A DNA stretch of 64,000 bases from Microbacterium sp. KUDC0406 (lineage in GTDB: Bacteria > Actinomycetota > Actinomycetes > Actinomycetales > Microbacteriaceae), in assembly GCF_021582875.1 (NCBI RefSeq), contig NZ_CP091138.1, forward strand, positions 1,612,001 to 1,676,000. The letters are read 5' to 3'. Positions 19,581-30,978 of the stretch are shown here, one piece after another. A model generated the notes under the pieces. It saw nothing but the letters and a program-made list of their open reading frames with translations, was not told where the DNA came from and did not search any database. The translations under genes were made by a program, and so were the position numbers. Position 1 is the stretch's first letter. Each line of letters starts with the position of its first letter.

Positions 19581-20395
19581 CACAGCTCCTTCAGAACGGG
19601 CCGCTCGAGGGTGCGGAAGGTCCACACGCCCAGGCCCACGATCACGAGGGTGACGATCGCTCCGATGATCATGACCTTGCCATCCCACTGGTCTGAGAAG
19701 AACGCCATCCGATACATCGAGACGATGCCGGCCATCGGGTTGAACGCACCGATGGTCTTGAACGCCCCGGGCATGTTGTCGACGCTGTAGATGATCGGCG
19801 TCGCGTAGAACAGGGCGCGCAGGATGAGACCCGTCGTGCGCTCGAGGTCTGTGTACAGGGCGCACAGCGGCGCGATCAGCAGGCCGAGCCCGATCAGGAG
19901 CACCGTCTGCCAGAGGATCGCCACGGGGAACAGGAGAGCGCCCCAGCCGATGTGCACGACATGGTCGGGGTTCTCTTCGGACAACAGGTTGACGATGACG
20001 AAGATCGCGAGCACCGGGAGCGAGAACAGGAACTCGATGCCCTTGCTCAGCACGATGCGATTCACCCAGATCGACCGCGGAATCGCGGTGGAGCGCACCA
20101 GTCGGGAGTCCTTCTTGAAGGCACGGGTGAAGTCGCCCACAGAGGTGTTGAACCACACCCACGGCAGCAGCGCGGCGATCAGGAAGACGATGTACGGCTC
20201 CTCGCCCACCGTGCGGTGGAAGATCACCGTGAAGACGAACCAGTAGATCGCGCTCATCACCAGCGGGTCGAGCACGGACCACAGGTACCCCAGAGCGCTC
20301 GTGGAATAGCGCACCTTCAGGTCGCGTGCGGAGAGCAGCCAGAGTGAGTGGAAATAACGCCGGGGCGTGCCCGGCGCCCCCACTGTCGTCACCAT
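19580..20395 (-). CDS. wzm: ABC polysaccharide exporter permease (Wzm/RfbD-like)
   Basis: 271-aa ABC-2 type permease with six predicted helices. The conserved N-terminal amphipathic stretch (LLSARDLKVRYSTSALGYLWSVLDPL) and the FNPMAGIV motif before the last helix are typical. Start set at MVTTVGAPG, one base after the glf stop (TGACATG); longer frames run back into glf. Forms the exporter with the downstream ATPase. Confidence 0.9.
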   Translation of the reverse strand: MVTTVGAPGTPRRYFHSLWLLSARDLKVRYSTSALGYLWSVLDPLVMSAIYWFVFTVIFHRTVGEEPYIVFLIAALLPWVWFNTSVGDFTRAFKKDSRLVRSTAIPRSIWVNRIVLSKGIEFLFSLPVLAIFVIVNLLSEENPDHVVHIGWGALLFPVAILWQTVLLIGLGLLIAPLCALYTDLERTTGLILRALFYATPIIYSVDNMPGAFKTIGAFNPMAGIVSMYRMAFFSDQWDGKVMIIGAIVTLVIVGLGVWTFRTLERPVLKEL

Positions 20396-20396
20396 G

Positions 20397-21599
<1,203 letters not shown>

Positions 21600-22895
21600 T
21601 CAGGCCGCGGCACCGACGACGATGCGCGGGGTTCCGGCCCAGAGCGCGGCATCCGTGGCATTGCGGCCGTCCACGAGCAGCTTGATCCCGGGGATCTGCG
21701 CCGGAGACATGGTCTTGTAGTCGGCGTGATCGGTCTGCAGGACCGCGAGCTCGGCGGCATCCCCGATCGCGAACGGCTCGAACCCGAGTCCGCGCAGCTC
21801 GTCATCGGTGTACAGCGGGTCGTGTACGAACACCTCGGCACCGCGCTGCTTCAGTGCCGCGACGGTCGGGAAGACCCCGGAGAACGCGGTCTCCTTCACA
21901 CCCCCACGGTACGCAGCGCCGAGCACGACCGCACGGCGGCCGGTCAGATCGCCCAGCACCCCCGCGGCCTGCGCGACGAGTCGCTCCGGCATCGAGGCGT
22001 TGAACTGCCGCGCCACGCGGACGATGTCCGCATCAGGATCGGTCGAGAGGTACAGTCGCGGATACACCGGGATGCAGTGCCCGCCGACGGCGATGCCGGG
22101 ACGGTGGATGTGGCTGTAGGGCTGCGAGTTGCACGCCTCGATCACCTTGTACACGTCGATCCCGTGGTTCGCAGCGAAGACGCCGAACTGGTTCGCGAGG
22201 CCGATGTTCACGTCACGGTAGGTCGTCTCGGCGAGCTTGGCCATCTCGGATGCCTCGGTCGAGCCGAGGTCCCACACGCCGTTCGGCTGGTTGAGGTCGG
22301 GACGCTCGTCGAACTGCAGCACCGCCTCGTAGAACTCACGAGCCCGACGCGTACCCTCATCGGAGAGCGCGCCGATGAGCTTGGGGTACTTGCGCAGGTC
22401 GGCGAAAACACGACCGGTGAGCACGCGCTCGGGCGAGTACACGACATGGAAGTCGACGCCCTCGGTGAGCCCGGAGCCCTCCTCCAGCATCGGCTTCCAG
22501 CGGGTGCGGGTGGTGCCCACAGGCAACGTGGTCTCGTACGAGACCAGCGTTCCCGGGGTCAGGTGCTCGGCGAGCGAACGCGTCGCGGAGTCCATGTACT
22601 TGAAGTCCGGCTCCCAGGTCTCGTCGTCCACGAACACGGGGGCGACGAGCACCACGGCATCCGCACCGGGGATGGCCTCGGCGTAGTCGGTGGTGGCGCG
22701 CAGGCGTCCGGCAGGGATCAGCTCGGCGAGCTTCTCCTGCAGGTGCGCCTCGCCTGGGAACGGCTCGACGCCGGAGTTGATCGTGTCGACGGCCCTCTGA
22801 TTGACATCGACGCCGATGACGTCATGACCGGAAGAGGCGAACTGGACGGCGAGAGGAAGCCCGATCTTTCCGAGGGCCACGACGGCGATACGCAT
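21600..22895 (-). CDS. wecC: UDP-ManNAc/UDP-GlcNAc-type nucleotide-sugar 6-dehydrogenase (WecC-like)
   Basis: 431-aa NAD-dependent dehydrogenase that oxidises C6 of a UDP-HexNAc to a uronic acid. N-terminal Rossmann domain (MRIAVVALGKIGLPLA; note VALGKIG instead of GxGYVG), catalytic region AVGGHCIPVYPRL with the nucleophilic Cys, C-terminal UDP-binding domain (LLVDGRNAT). It follows the 2-epimerase gene after 10 bp, favouring UDP-ManNAc to UDP-ManNAcA. An alternative is the WbpA role on UDP-GlcNAc, feeding the diacetamido-sugar genes at 30-32.7 kb. Confidence 0.85.
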   Translation of the reverse strand: MRIAVVALGKIGLPLAVQFASSGHDVIGVDVNQRAVDTINSGVEPFPGEAHLQEKLAELIPAGRLRATTDYAEAIPGADAVVLVAPVFVDDETWEPDFKYMDSATRSLAEHLTPGTLVSYETTLPVGTTRTRWKPMLEEGSGLTEGVDFHVVYSPERVLTGRVFADLRKYPKLIGALSDEGTRRAREFYEAVLQFDERPDLNQPNGVWDLGSTEASEMAKLAETTYRDVNIGLANQFGVFAANHGIDVYKVIEACNSQPYSHIHRPGIAVGGHCIPVYPRLYLSTDPDADIVRVARQFNASMPERLVAQAAGVLGDLTGRRAVVLGAAYRGGVKETAFSGVFPTVAALKQRGAEVFVHDPLYTDDELRGLGFEPFAIGDAAELAVLQTDHADYKTMSPAQIPGIKLLVDGRNATDAALWAGTPRIVVGAAA

Positions 22896-22905
22896 GGGCT
22901 CCAGT

Positions 22906-23985
22906 CTACGGGCGCGTTCCGGCGCCCGCGTGCATCAGCACCTCCACGACGCGCTCCGCGGCGTGGCCGTCGCCATATGGGGCAGCTTCCGTGTCGGCCG
23001 GGCGCGGGCGGGTCACGCCGGCCGCGATCTCCTCGGCGGTGTTGGCGAGCACATTCCAGCCGAGCTCGACCGTCTCCACCCATTCGGTCTCGGTGCGGAC
23101 GGTCGTGCACGGCACGCGCAGCAGGAAGGCCTCCTTCTGCAGACCGCCGGAGTCGGTCACCACGCCGGCGCTGGACAGCGCGGCGGCGATCAGGTCGGGG
23201 TAGGCCAGCGGCGCATGCGCGATGAGCGTGCCCTGGTTCAGCTCGATGCCGTGGGTGGCAGCCTTGGCGACTACGCGAGGGTGCGCGAGCAGCACCACCG
23301 GCCGGTCGAGTCCGCCGAGCGCGGCGGCGATGTCGGCGAGGCGAGCCGGGTCGTCGGTGTTCTCGGCGCGGTGGATCGTGGCCAGATAGTAACCACCGGC
23401 GTCGAGGCCGAGTTCCTCGAGAAGCGCGGACGGCGCGGAGCCGACCTGATCGCGCACCTCGTACAGCACATCGGTCATGACGTCGCCGACCAGCACGGTG
23501 CGCTCGGCGAGGCCTTCGGTCGAGAGATGGTCGACGGCGACCTGGGTCGGCGCGAGCAGCAGATCGGCAGCGTGATCTGTCATCACCCGGTTGTGCTCCT
23601 CGGGCATCCGTCGGTTGAAGCTGCGGAGCCCCGCCTCGAGGTGCGCCACGGGGATGTGCATCTTCACGGCGCTGAGCGCGGCGGCGACGGTCGAGTTGGT
23701 GTCGCCGTAGACGAGCACCCAGTCGGGGCGGTGCTCGTCGAACACGCCGTCGAGGGCGGCGAGCATCGCGCCGGTCTGCACGCCGTGCGAACCGCTGCCG
23801 ACGCCCAGGTGAACGTCGGGTGTACCGATGCCGAGGTCCTCGAAGAAGACGTCCGAGAGCATCGGGTCGTAGTGCTGGCCGGTGTGCACGATCACGTGCT
23901 CGACGCCGGCGGCGAGCGCGGCCTTGTGGATGGGAGCGAGCTTGACGAACTGCGGGCGCGCGCCCACGACGCTGACGATCTTCAC
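22906..23985 (-). CDS. wecB: UDP-N-acetylglucosamine 2-epimerase, non-hydrolysing
   Basis: 359-aa WecB/MnaA-type epimerase (UDP-GlcNAc to UDP-ManNAc). Hallmarks: VVGARPQFVKLAPI, HTGQHYDPMLSD, YGDTNSTVAAAL, HLEAGLRSFNRRMPEEHNR, and SGGLQKEAFLLRVPC. GTG start gives the canonical VKIVSVVGARPQF beginning; a TAGGAT hexamer lies 8 nt upstream (23993-23998), so this is the first gene of the wecB-wecC unit. It has the non-hydrolysing pattern, unlike the NeuC-type enzyme further along. Confidence 0.94.
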   Translation of the reverse strand: MKIVSVVGARPQFVKLAPIHKAALAAGVEHVIVHTGQHYDPMLSDVFFEDLGIGTPDVHLGVGSGSHGVQTGAMLAALDGVFDEHRPDWVLVYGDTNSTVAAALSAVKMHIPVAHLEAGLRSFNRRMPEEHNRVMTDHAADLLLAPTQVAVDHLSTEGLAERTVLVGDVMTDVLYEVRDQVGSAPSALLEELGLDAGGYYLATIHRAENTDDPARLADIAAALGGLDRPVVLLAHPRVVAKAATHGIELNQGTLIAHAPLAYPDLIAAALSSAGVVTDSGGLQKEAFLLRVPCTTVRTETEWVETVELGWNVLANTAEEIAAGVTRPRPADTEAAPYGDGHAAERVVEVLMHAGAGTRP

Positions 23986-24178
23986 GCGTTCAATCCTATG
24001 GTTCCCTCCTGCGGCTCCTGCCAGTCGGGGCATGCGGCACATCGCGCCGGATTCTCGACACGCATCGTGCGGATGATGTTGCGGAATGCACGTGGGCGCT
24101 GAGTCCAGGTTGCTGAGCAAAGCCGGGTATGCGGATCGGATCGCCCAGACGCGAGGCAGATCCCTCAGGACGGGGCGC

Positions 24179-25321
24179 TCATGCGATCAACCGACGAAGG
24201 ATGCCCTCCTCCACCGCGATGTCGACATCGGAGGACATCTGCTCGGCGATGCGGTCCGCTGCCTGCTTGTATCCCCAGACCTGCTCCGGCGTCGTTCCCC
24301 GCAGCGCATCGACGAGGTCATCAGCGGAGTAGCCGGGGGTGATGACGCCGAGTCCGTGCTCGGTGATCAGTCTGTCCGTCTCGACGGAGGTGCCGTACAC
24401 CATCCCCAGCCGTGCCTGGACGAAGTCGAAGAATTTGTTCGGCAGCATCAGCCGGTGGTTCGGGGTGTGCGGGGGCAGGAGGAAGATCCCCAGATCGTAC
24501 GGATTGAGCGCTGCGGGGAGGTCGTCAGGTGCGACGGGCGGGTGGAGGGTGGTGCGCGGGGAGCGCTCGATCTGCTCCACGAGACTCTGCCAGTAGGCGT
24601 CGCCCTGCCTCGACGGGATCAGGAAGAGGTCGAGGGAGTAGCCGTCGCCGAGGCGGTCGACGGCGTCGATGATCGCCTCGATGTTCCGTCCGGGCACGGC
24701 CCCACCGCTGTGCACCAGCCGGATCAGCCCCTCGGCCACTGGGGTGGGCGCGAGTCCGGGGACGAACGGACGGGCGTTGCGGACAATCTCAGGCAGTAAG
24801 CCGAACTGCTCCTCGTACATCTCGGCGATCGACACGTTGATCGTCGTGGCGGCATCCACTCGCGGGAGGTACTGTTGGCACACCCAATGCATGAAAGGTG
24901 CCACCAGGAGCCGCCAGGACAGCACGTGCGTGCGCTCGGCAGGCGCCCACTCGTGCAGATCGCACCATATCCTCGGCGAGCCGGCCACCTCGAAGGCCAG
25001 CGGCAGTGACCGTGCCTCGTTGGCCACGACGATGTCGAACTCCCGCTCCCCCAGCAGTTCACGTGCCGCCTTCACCGCCGGCGCATCCAGCGCAACCGAA
25101 GCGAATCGCCGCAGGGCGAGCTTCGCCACCCCGATCGGAGTCTGCGGCAGCGAAGGCAGGGCGCGGTCGATCTCGAGATGGTCCGTTGCGACCTCCGGCC
25201 GATCCCCGTAGCACAGCGTCGTCACGTCACCATGGCGCGCGAGCACCTCTAGCTGCCGGAGCACGCGGGCATCACTGCGGACGTCGGAGAACGAGATGCA
25301 GAGAATGCGGGGGCGGCTCAT
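24179..25321 (-). CDS. Glycosyltransferase, GT-B fold (GT4-like)
   Basis: 380 aa. N-terminal Rossmann half starts ILCISFSDVRSDARVLRQLEVL; the C-terminal half has VHSGGAVPGRNIEAIIDAV and LPNKFFDFVQARLGM, where the E/D-bearing motif contacts the nucleotide sugar in GT4 enzymes. Last gene of the 22-gene block; ATGA overlap with the upstream GT4. Donor and acceptor cannot be read from sequence. Confidence 0.82.
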   Translation of the reverse strand: MSRPRILCISFSDVRSDARVLRQLEVLARHGDVTTLCYGDRPEVATDHLEIDRALPSLPQTPIGVAKLALRRFASVALDAPAVKAARELLGEREFDIVVANEARSLPLAFEVAGSPRIWCDLHEWAPAERTHVLSWRLLVAPFMHWVCQQYLPRVDAATTINVSIAEMYEEQFGLLPEIVRNARPFVPGLAPTPVAEGLIRLVHSGGAVPGRNIEAIIDAVDRLGDGYSLDLFLIPSRQGDAYWQSLVEQIERSPRTTLHPPVAPDDLPAALNPYDLGIFLLPPHTPNHRLMLPNKFFDFVQARLGMVYGTSVETDRLITEHGLGVITPGYSADDLVDALRGTTPEQVWGYKQAADRIAEQMSSDVDIAVEEGILRRLIA

Positions 25322-26485
25322 GCGCGTCCTTCGATCAGATCGTGGTAGTGGCCGGCGAGCTCGCGGGCGCTGGCGCGCAGGCTCCGGCTCTCGACCACGA
25401 ACTCGCGGGCCCTGCCGCTCATCGCCCGCCACTCGGTGTCCGGCAGAGTGAGAACGGACCGGATCGCATCGGCCAGCGCGGGCACGTCCCGCTCCGCGAC
25501 CACAAGGCCGGTGCTGCCGTCCTGCAGCATCTCCGACGCCCCGCCCGAGTCGTACACGATCGCGGGGACGCCGGACGCCTGCGCCTCCAGTGAGACCAGG
25601 CCGGCCGCCTCGCGCCAGCGGCCAGACCGCTGGGTCGGCAGGACGAAGACCGTCGCCCCCGACAGCGCGGCGTGGACGCCTGCGCGATCCTGCGGTCCGC
25701 GGACGTCGATGTGCATGTGCTCTCGTGCCGCGGCCTCCGCCTCGCCTCGCAGCGGACCGTCTCCGACGATCACGAGTCCGTGCGGCACAGTGGCCGCCAG
25801 AGAAACGGAGGCCTCGAGGAGGTCCCGGATCCCCTTCGCCTGCGACAGTGCGCCGACGAACACCACCCGGGGTGGTGCGTCCCGCATGCCGGCAGTGGCC
25901 GGGCTGTAGAGATCCGTGTCTATCCCCTGATAGTGCACGACGACGCGTCCCGGATCCGCCCCGGCTTCGACGGCCTTTCCTGCGAGGTACTCGCTGACCG
26001 CGAGGATCCGGGTCGACGCGTCGAACGCGCTGCGCACGGTCCGCTGATGCCAGCGCAGCGTCGGACGTCCGAGGACGTTGCGCTCCGACAGCGGCGTCAA
26101 CGGCACATACACATCGGCGCCGTGCACGGTGAGCAGCAGAGGAATCCCCGATCTCCGCGCCGCCGCGACCGGCGGGCTGCGACCAGTTCGCGAAGTGCTG
26201 GTGCACGACGGCCGGCTCCCATCGCCGGATGTCGCGCCGCATGCGCCCGAACAGCAGCGGCAGCGCTCTCTCGCGCTGGGACCAGGTGCGTCGGCCCTCC
26301 GCGAAGGGCGTGCCGGTCGAGGCGTCGTTGATGCGGATGGCTCGTGAGACCTCTGGGTCGGTGATCTGGGTCGCCATCGAGAAGAATGCGAAGTCGAACT
26401 GATCCGAGAGCGCCATCGCGTGCTGCACCGCGAAGTAGGTCGGCGGGATCCGCAGTGACCCCTTGGTCAGGGCGATCCGTGTCAT
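25318..26485 (-). CDS. Glycosyltransferase family 4 (one frame break)
   Basis: About 388 aa after correction. The N-terminal half begins MTRIALTKGSLRIPPTYFAV and reaches VVHQHFANWSQ; the C-terminal half continues TVHGADVYVPLTPLSERN, VVFVGALSQAKGIRDLLEA, VIVGDGPLRGEAE and REAAGLVSLEAQASGVP, the donor-binding E-x7-E type region of GT4. One extra base (or two missing) around 26165-26180 separates the halves. Stop/start overlaps (ATGA) on both sides place it firmly in the operon. Confidence 0.8.
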
Positions 26486-27786
26486 GCGGCACCCTCCACC
26501 AGTCCGCGCAGCGCGTCGATGCGAGGAACCAGCTGTGCGCGGCGGGCGAACTGCGCGCCCCACTGCTGCGCTGCGGCCCGCTCCTCAGGCGTCTGGCGGG
26601 CGGCGATCCCCGCCATGGCGATCAGCGCGTCGGCGATGTCCTCCGGAGCCAGCGACCGGGTGCCGACCCAGCCGGGAGCATCCCGCACGACGTCGGTCGC
26701 CGCATTCCCGGGATCGTGCACCGACACGATCGGGATGCCGGTGGCCGCGTACTCGTAGACCTTGCCGCTCGTGACGTACTTTCCGGTGCCCAGCGCGAGG
26801 ACCAGCGCGTCGAAGCCGGCGTACGTCTCGCCGATGCGGGACTTGCTGACCGGGCCGCGGAAGATCACACCGTCGCCGGCCGCTTCAGCCAGCGCATCCG
26901 CCGCCGTCCCTGTGCCGGAGTGCCCCACGTATCCGTGGATCACCAGCCGGTCCGCCGCAGCGATCGTGCCGCGCTCCCTGGCCAGGCGCCACGCCCTCAC
27001 AAGCGGCTCGACGGGCACCTGGTCCGACATGGTCCCGATGTATCCGAACACCACGCCTTCATCTCGGCCGGGGCGCACCGGAACCGCGAGTGGCACCTCG
27101 TACTCGTCGTAGCCGTTCGCGACGACGTGCATCCGCTCCGCGAGACCGAAATTCTGCGCATGCCAGGCGCGGATCGGTTCGTTCACGAACCATATCTCGG
27201 CCGCGCCGGCCAGTAGCCGCCGCTCCGTCCTGGCCCGCCCCGGCACCAGGCTGCCGAGTGCCTCGCCGGTGAACACGTCGAGTCCCCAGGCGTCGCGGTA
27301 GTCCATCACGTACGGGACGCCGAAGCGACGCGACAGGTGGGCGCCCGCTGTGAAATCGACGTTTGGGTTGGCCGTGCCGATCGCCAGGTCGACGGGCCGC
27401 TGAGCGTGCACCGCTGCCGCAGCCCTCTCGAGACGCGGCCGCCACCGGCCGTAGGTCAGCTCGGGGAAACGCAGGAGATCCCGCATCCGTTCGACGCCGC
27501 GCCACATCTCGATATTGCGCGCTCGGAAACGACTCCAGCGGTGCAGATCGCTGAGGTGGGCGGTCGAACCGGGGTCGACGCGCAGCACTCGCACACCGGA
27601 CGCCAGCTGCTCCTCGAGAGACGCGTCCACACCGGTGCTGGACTCGAAGATCTCGCGCGGGACCGTCAGCACGGTCACGTCCCATCCGTCGGCGGCGAAG
27701 GCGTTCACCGTCGCGAGCGCGCGGTACACGCCGCCCGCGCGGCTCGGCGGGAAGCTCCACGCGGTGTACAGCAGGTGCGGTCTCAT
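26482..27786 (-). CDS. Glycosyltransferase family 4
   Basis: 434 aa. Start at MRPHLLYTAWSFPPSRAGGVYR, the glycine-rich acceptor-side loop of GT4 enzymes; PYVMDYRDAWGLD and VFGYIGTMSDQVPVEPLV mark the domain junction, and KVYEYAATGIPIV the donor site. ATGA overlaps upstream and downstream. One of three consecutive GT4 genes, likely successive steps of one repeat unit. Confidence 0.83.
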   Translation of the reverse strand: MRPHLLYTAWSFPPSRAGGVYRALATVNAFAADGWDVTVLTVPREIFESSTGVDASLEEQLASGVRVLRVDPGSTAHLSDLHRWSRFRARNIEMWRGVERMRDLLRFPELTYGRWRPRLERAAAAVHAQRPVDLAIGTANPNVDFTAGAHLSRRFGVPYVMDYRDAWGLDVFTGEALGSLVPGRARTERRLLAGAAEIWFVNEPIRAWHAQNFGLAERMHVVANGYDEYEVPLAVPVRPGRDEGVVFGYIGTMSDQVPVEPLVRAWRLARERGTIAAADRLVIHGYVGHSGTGTAADALAEAAGDGVIFRGPVSKSRIGETYAGFDALVLALGTGKYVTSGKVYEYAATGIPIVSVHDPGNAATDVVRDAPGWVGTRSLAPEDIADALIAMAGIAARQTPEERAAAQQWGAQFARRAQLVPRIDALRGLVEGAA

Positions 27787-28211
27787 CCGGCGGCCCTCCC
27801 CTGCAACTCCTTCGTCGCCGCGGCATAACCGGCGACCGCGGGTACGGTCGCTCGTCGCGCGAGCTGCCAGGTCGCATAATTCGCGTCGCGGTCCCCCGCG
27901 ACGAGCAGATCCGCGTCGTGGAGGAACGGATCGATTCGCCCGTCCGCTCGCACGGCGCGCCAGAAGCGGGCGCCGCGGTCGAGCGGCGACGCGCGGAGGA
28001 TCATCCGCTGCGCGGCGCCGCCCTGCAGCAGCGCACTGATGCGATCGCCCAGCCGGCCCCCGACGCCGTGCGGCAGTTCGACGACGACGGCGTCCTGCCT
28101 GGCGCGCGCGTCCTCCGCGACTGTCACGAACCGGATCTGCACACCTTCGGGGAGTGCACCGAGCGGCTCCAGAGGGATCGCCCCCGCCGTCGTCACGACA
28201 ACGACGTTCAC
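27783..28211 (-). CDS. Conserved-position hypothetical protein, 142 aa
   Basis: GTG-started protein (VNVVVVTTAGAIPLEPLG) with an N-terminal beta-alpha start like a nucleotide-binding fold, no membrane segment and no recognisable catalytic motif. It overlaps the ABC flippase stop (GTGA) and the GT4 start (ATGA), and its codon use resembles its neighbours, so it is a real gene of the operon. It may be a stand-alone half of a GT-B fold or an accessory to the flippase or GT; neither can be shown. Confidence 0.6.
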   Translation of the reverse strand: MNVVVVTTAGAIPLEPLGALPEGVQIRFVTVAEDARARQDAVVVELPHGVGGRLGDRISALLQGGAAQRMILRASPLDRGARFWRAVRADGRIDPFLHDADLLVAGDRDANYATWQLARRATVPAVAGYAAATKELQGRAAG

Positions 28212-29992
28212 GCCAGCCCTGCCAGTCGTGCCTGGGCGGCGAACGCCGGGTTGGATGCCACGACCTCGTCGAACGTCCCCTGCGCACCGATGGTGCCATC
28301 CTGCATGAAGACGATCTGATCGTACTCACGGATAGTGCTGAGGCGATGGGCGACAGCGATGACCGTCACGTCGCCGCGGAGTTCTCGGATCGCCTCGGCG
28401 ACATCCGCCTCCGTCTTCGTGTCGAGGGCACTGGTCGCCTCGTCGAGGACGAGCACCAGCGGATCGTTGTAGAGGGCTCGCGCGATGCCCAGCCGTTGCC
28501 GCTGACCGCCCGACAGGCTCAGGCCGCGCTCGCCCACCCGGGTGTCGAGGCCGTCGGCCCGGCTCTCGATGACGCTCCACAGCTGGGCGCGGCGAGCGGC
28601 CTCCTCGACGCGGATCCTGTCGTAGTCGTCGCTCCAGGTGAGCGCGATGTTCTGCGCGATCGTGCCGTCGAAGAGGGTCACCTCCTGGGGGACGTAGCCG
28701 ACATGAGTCCGCCATGCCCTCAGCACGTCGCCCAGGGGCCGGTCGTCGATGCGGATGGTCCCCGCGGTCGGCGTGAGCAGCCCCAGCAGCAGGTCGACGA
28801 GCGTCGACTTGCCCGCGCCAGATGCGCCCGCAATGCCGACGGTGCTGCCGAGCGGAATGTCGAGTGAGACGTCGCGCACCGCTGCGACGGCGCTGCCGGG
28901 GAAGGCGAAACTGACCTCCTCGAGGCGAAGCGCCTGCGGATCCTGCGGCAGCGGATCGTGCCCGAGCTTCTCGCGATCGGCGTGGTACTTCTTCGACTCC
29001 TCGACGTCGGCGATGACGAGTTCGACGTACGGTGCGGCCGTCGTCGTGCGCGTCAGCACCGTCTGGAACCCTGTGAGCGAGGGCACCAGGCGGAATCCGG
29101 CGACACCGAACACGGCGACGGCCGAGATCGTCGCGTTCATGTCGCCGCCGTTGGTGAGGTAGGCGCCACCGCCGACGACGATGAACCCGCCGATGATCGC
29201 AGCGTCGAAGACGAAGCGAGGGACGGCTGCGAGGAAGCTCGAGTTCGCGCGCGCCTGCGACGTTCGCGAGCGCGTCTCACCCACCACCCTGGTCACCTCA
29301 TCCGCCTTGTCGCGGAGGGTGATCTCTTTGAGCGAGGCGATCATCCCAGAGATCAGCGCGGCCACGCGCAGTGAGGAGTCACGTGCGACTCTGGCGGCCT
29401 GCCGTGTCTTGCCACTCAGCACGAAGTACTGGAGCAGCGCGATGCCGCCGAGGTACACGATTGTGATGAGTGCGGTGATCGGCTGGGCCACGACGATGAC
29501 GGCGACGACCCCGACCGAGGTGACCAGCAGACCGGGCAAGGTCGTGACGGGCAGCAGGAAGCCGGCCACGACGTTCGCGATCGCGCTGTCGGTCATCGCC
29601 ACGATCTGCGCGCTGTTGCGGGAGATCCGATCGGTCCAGGACGACCGGATATAGGCGCCGAACAGCTCCTGGCCGACGGCGAGCTCGTAGCTGGCGAAAC
29701 GCCGCGTGGCTATCCACTGCAGCCAGACGTTCGCCGCGGACTTGGCGATGACCACGGCTGCCAGGATGAGGATCAGCCAGACCAGGCGGTCCTGCGGAAT
29801 CGTTCCGATCACCGGCAGGGACGCACCCTCGCCGGCCACTGTTCCCGCAAGCGTGAGGGCGAGCAGCATCAGAGCTGTGACATCGATGATCGCGAGCACC
29901 GCGGACACGACGCCGAACACGAGCAGGAATCTGCCTGCGGACGCCGGAAGCATCGGTAGCAGCCGTCGAAGAGTGCGAAAGATCTCACGCAT
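28208..29992 (-). CDS. ABC transporter, fused permease-ATPase (PglK/MsbA-like flippase)
   Basis: 594-aa half-transporter. Six membrane segments in the first 330 residues are followed by an ATPase with Walker A GASGAGKST, Q-loop GYVPQEVTLFDG, signature LSGGQRQRL, Walker B LVLVLDEATSALD and H-loop AHRLST. The position among glycosyltransferases suggests it flips a lipid-linked oligosaccharide, as PglK does. It would be a third export route in the window besides two Wzm/Wzt pairs. Its start is 3 bp after the dehydrogenase region ends. Confidence 0.88.
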   Translation of the reverse strand: MREIFRTLRRLLPMLPASAGRFLLVFGVVSAVLAIIDVTALMLLALTLAGTVAGEGASLPVIGTIPQDRLVWLILILAAVVIAKSAANVWLQWIATRRFASYELAVGQELFGAYIRSSWTDRISRNSAQIVAMTDSAIANVVAGFLLPVTTLPGLLVTSVGVVAVIVVAQPITALITIVYLGGIALLQYFVLSGKTRQAARVARDSSLRVAALISGMIASLKEITLRDKADEVTRVVGETRSRTSQARANSSFLAAVPRFVFDAAIIGGFIVVGGGAYLTNGGDMNATISAVAVFGVAGFRLVPSLTGFQTVLTRTTTAAPYVELVIADVEESKKYHADREKLGHDPLPQDPQALRLEEVSFAFPGSAVAAVRDVSLDIPLGSTVGIAGASGAGKSTLVDLLLGLLTPTAGTIRIDDRPLGDVLRAWRTHVGYVPQEVTLFDGTIAQNIALTWSDDYDRIRVEEAARRAQLWSVIESRADGLDTRVGERGLSLSGGQRQRLGIARALYNDPLVLVLDEATSALDTKTEADVAEAIRELRGDVTVIAVAHRLSTIREYDQIVFMQDGTIGAQGTFDEVVASNPAFAAQARLAGLA

Positions 29993-29995
29993 GAA

Positions 29996-30978
29996 TCAGA
30001 GGCGCACGGAATCGCCGGTGCGGGCGGAGTCGAGGGCGGCCTCGACGACGGCGAGGGTGCGCTGTCCCTGCTCCATCGTGACGACGTCGGTCTTCTGCCC
30101 GAGCACGGCGTCGCGGAACGCCTCGTGCTCGACGCGCAGCGGCTCGCGCTTGGCGAATGCGTAGCGGGTGACGTCGCCCTCGGACACGCCGCGGAAGCTG
30201 GAGACGGATTCCCACTCCAGCGGGATGGTGCCGTTCGCGTAGAAGGTCAGGTCGCCGGTGGAGGTGTCCGCGACGAATGCGCCCTTCTCCCCGTCACGAC
30301 CGTGACCCGCTCCTTCATCGGCGAGAGCCAGTTCACGATGTTGTTCACGATCACACCCGACGCGGTGCGGCCGGTGATCGTGATCATGTCCTCGTGCTCG
30401 CGGCCGGACTTGAACGCGGTCTGCGCGAACACCCGCTCGTAGTCGGACTGGACCACCCACGCGGTCAGGTCCACGTCGTGCGAGGCGAGGTCCTTGGCCA
30501 CACCGACGTCGGCGATGCGGGCGGGGAAAGGCCCCTGCCGGCGGGTCGCGACCTGATAGACCGCGCCGAGCTCCCCGGCCTCGATGCGGCGTCGCAGCTC
30601 CTGCAGCGCCGGGTTGAACCGCTCGATGTGTCCGACTGCGCCGACCAGACCGGCGTCCGCGAACGCGTCGACCATGCGCTGACCCGCCTCAAGGCTGTGC
30701 GCGATCGGCTTCTCGACCAGCGTGTGCACCCCGGCTGCGGCCAGCTTCAGCGCAGCGTCCTCGTGGAACCGGGTCGGCACGGCGACGACCGCGAGGTCGA
30801 TGCCCTCGCCGATCAGCGCGTCGATGTCGGGCAGGATGCGCAGGTCACCGGCGACGCCGTGCGGGTCGCCGCCCGGATCGGCGATCGCGACCAGCTCCAC
30901 CCCGTCCACCTCGCGCAGCACCCGCGCATGGTGGCGGCCCATCATCCCGACGCCGAGCAGACCGGCCCGCAGAGCCAT
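29996..30978 (-). CDS. Gfo/Idh/MocA-family sugar-nucleotide dehydrogenase (WbpB/WlbA-like, one frame break)
   Basis: About 327 aa after correction. N-terminal NAD-binding fold LRAGLLGVGMMGRHHARVL, the EKPIAHSLEAGQRM motif with the catalytic Lys, and GHIERFNPAL; C-terminal sheet domain follows. The C4 run at 30289-30292 is one base short, which splits the gene. In the WbpB role it oxidises C3 of a UDP-HexNAcA so the next-door aminotransferase can act. TGATG coupling to that gene supports this pairing. Confidence 0.85.

Noticed and set aside
24179..26563. 794-aa double glycosyltransferase fusion
   Set aside because: The apparent fusion results from a frame break near 26170; the two GT genes are separated by a clear ATGA overlap at 25318-25321.
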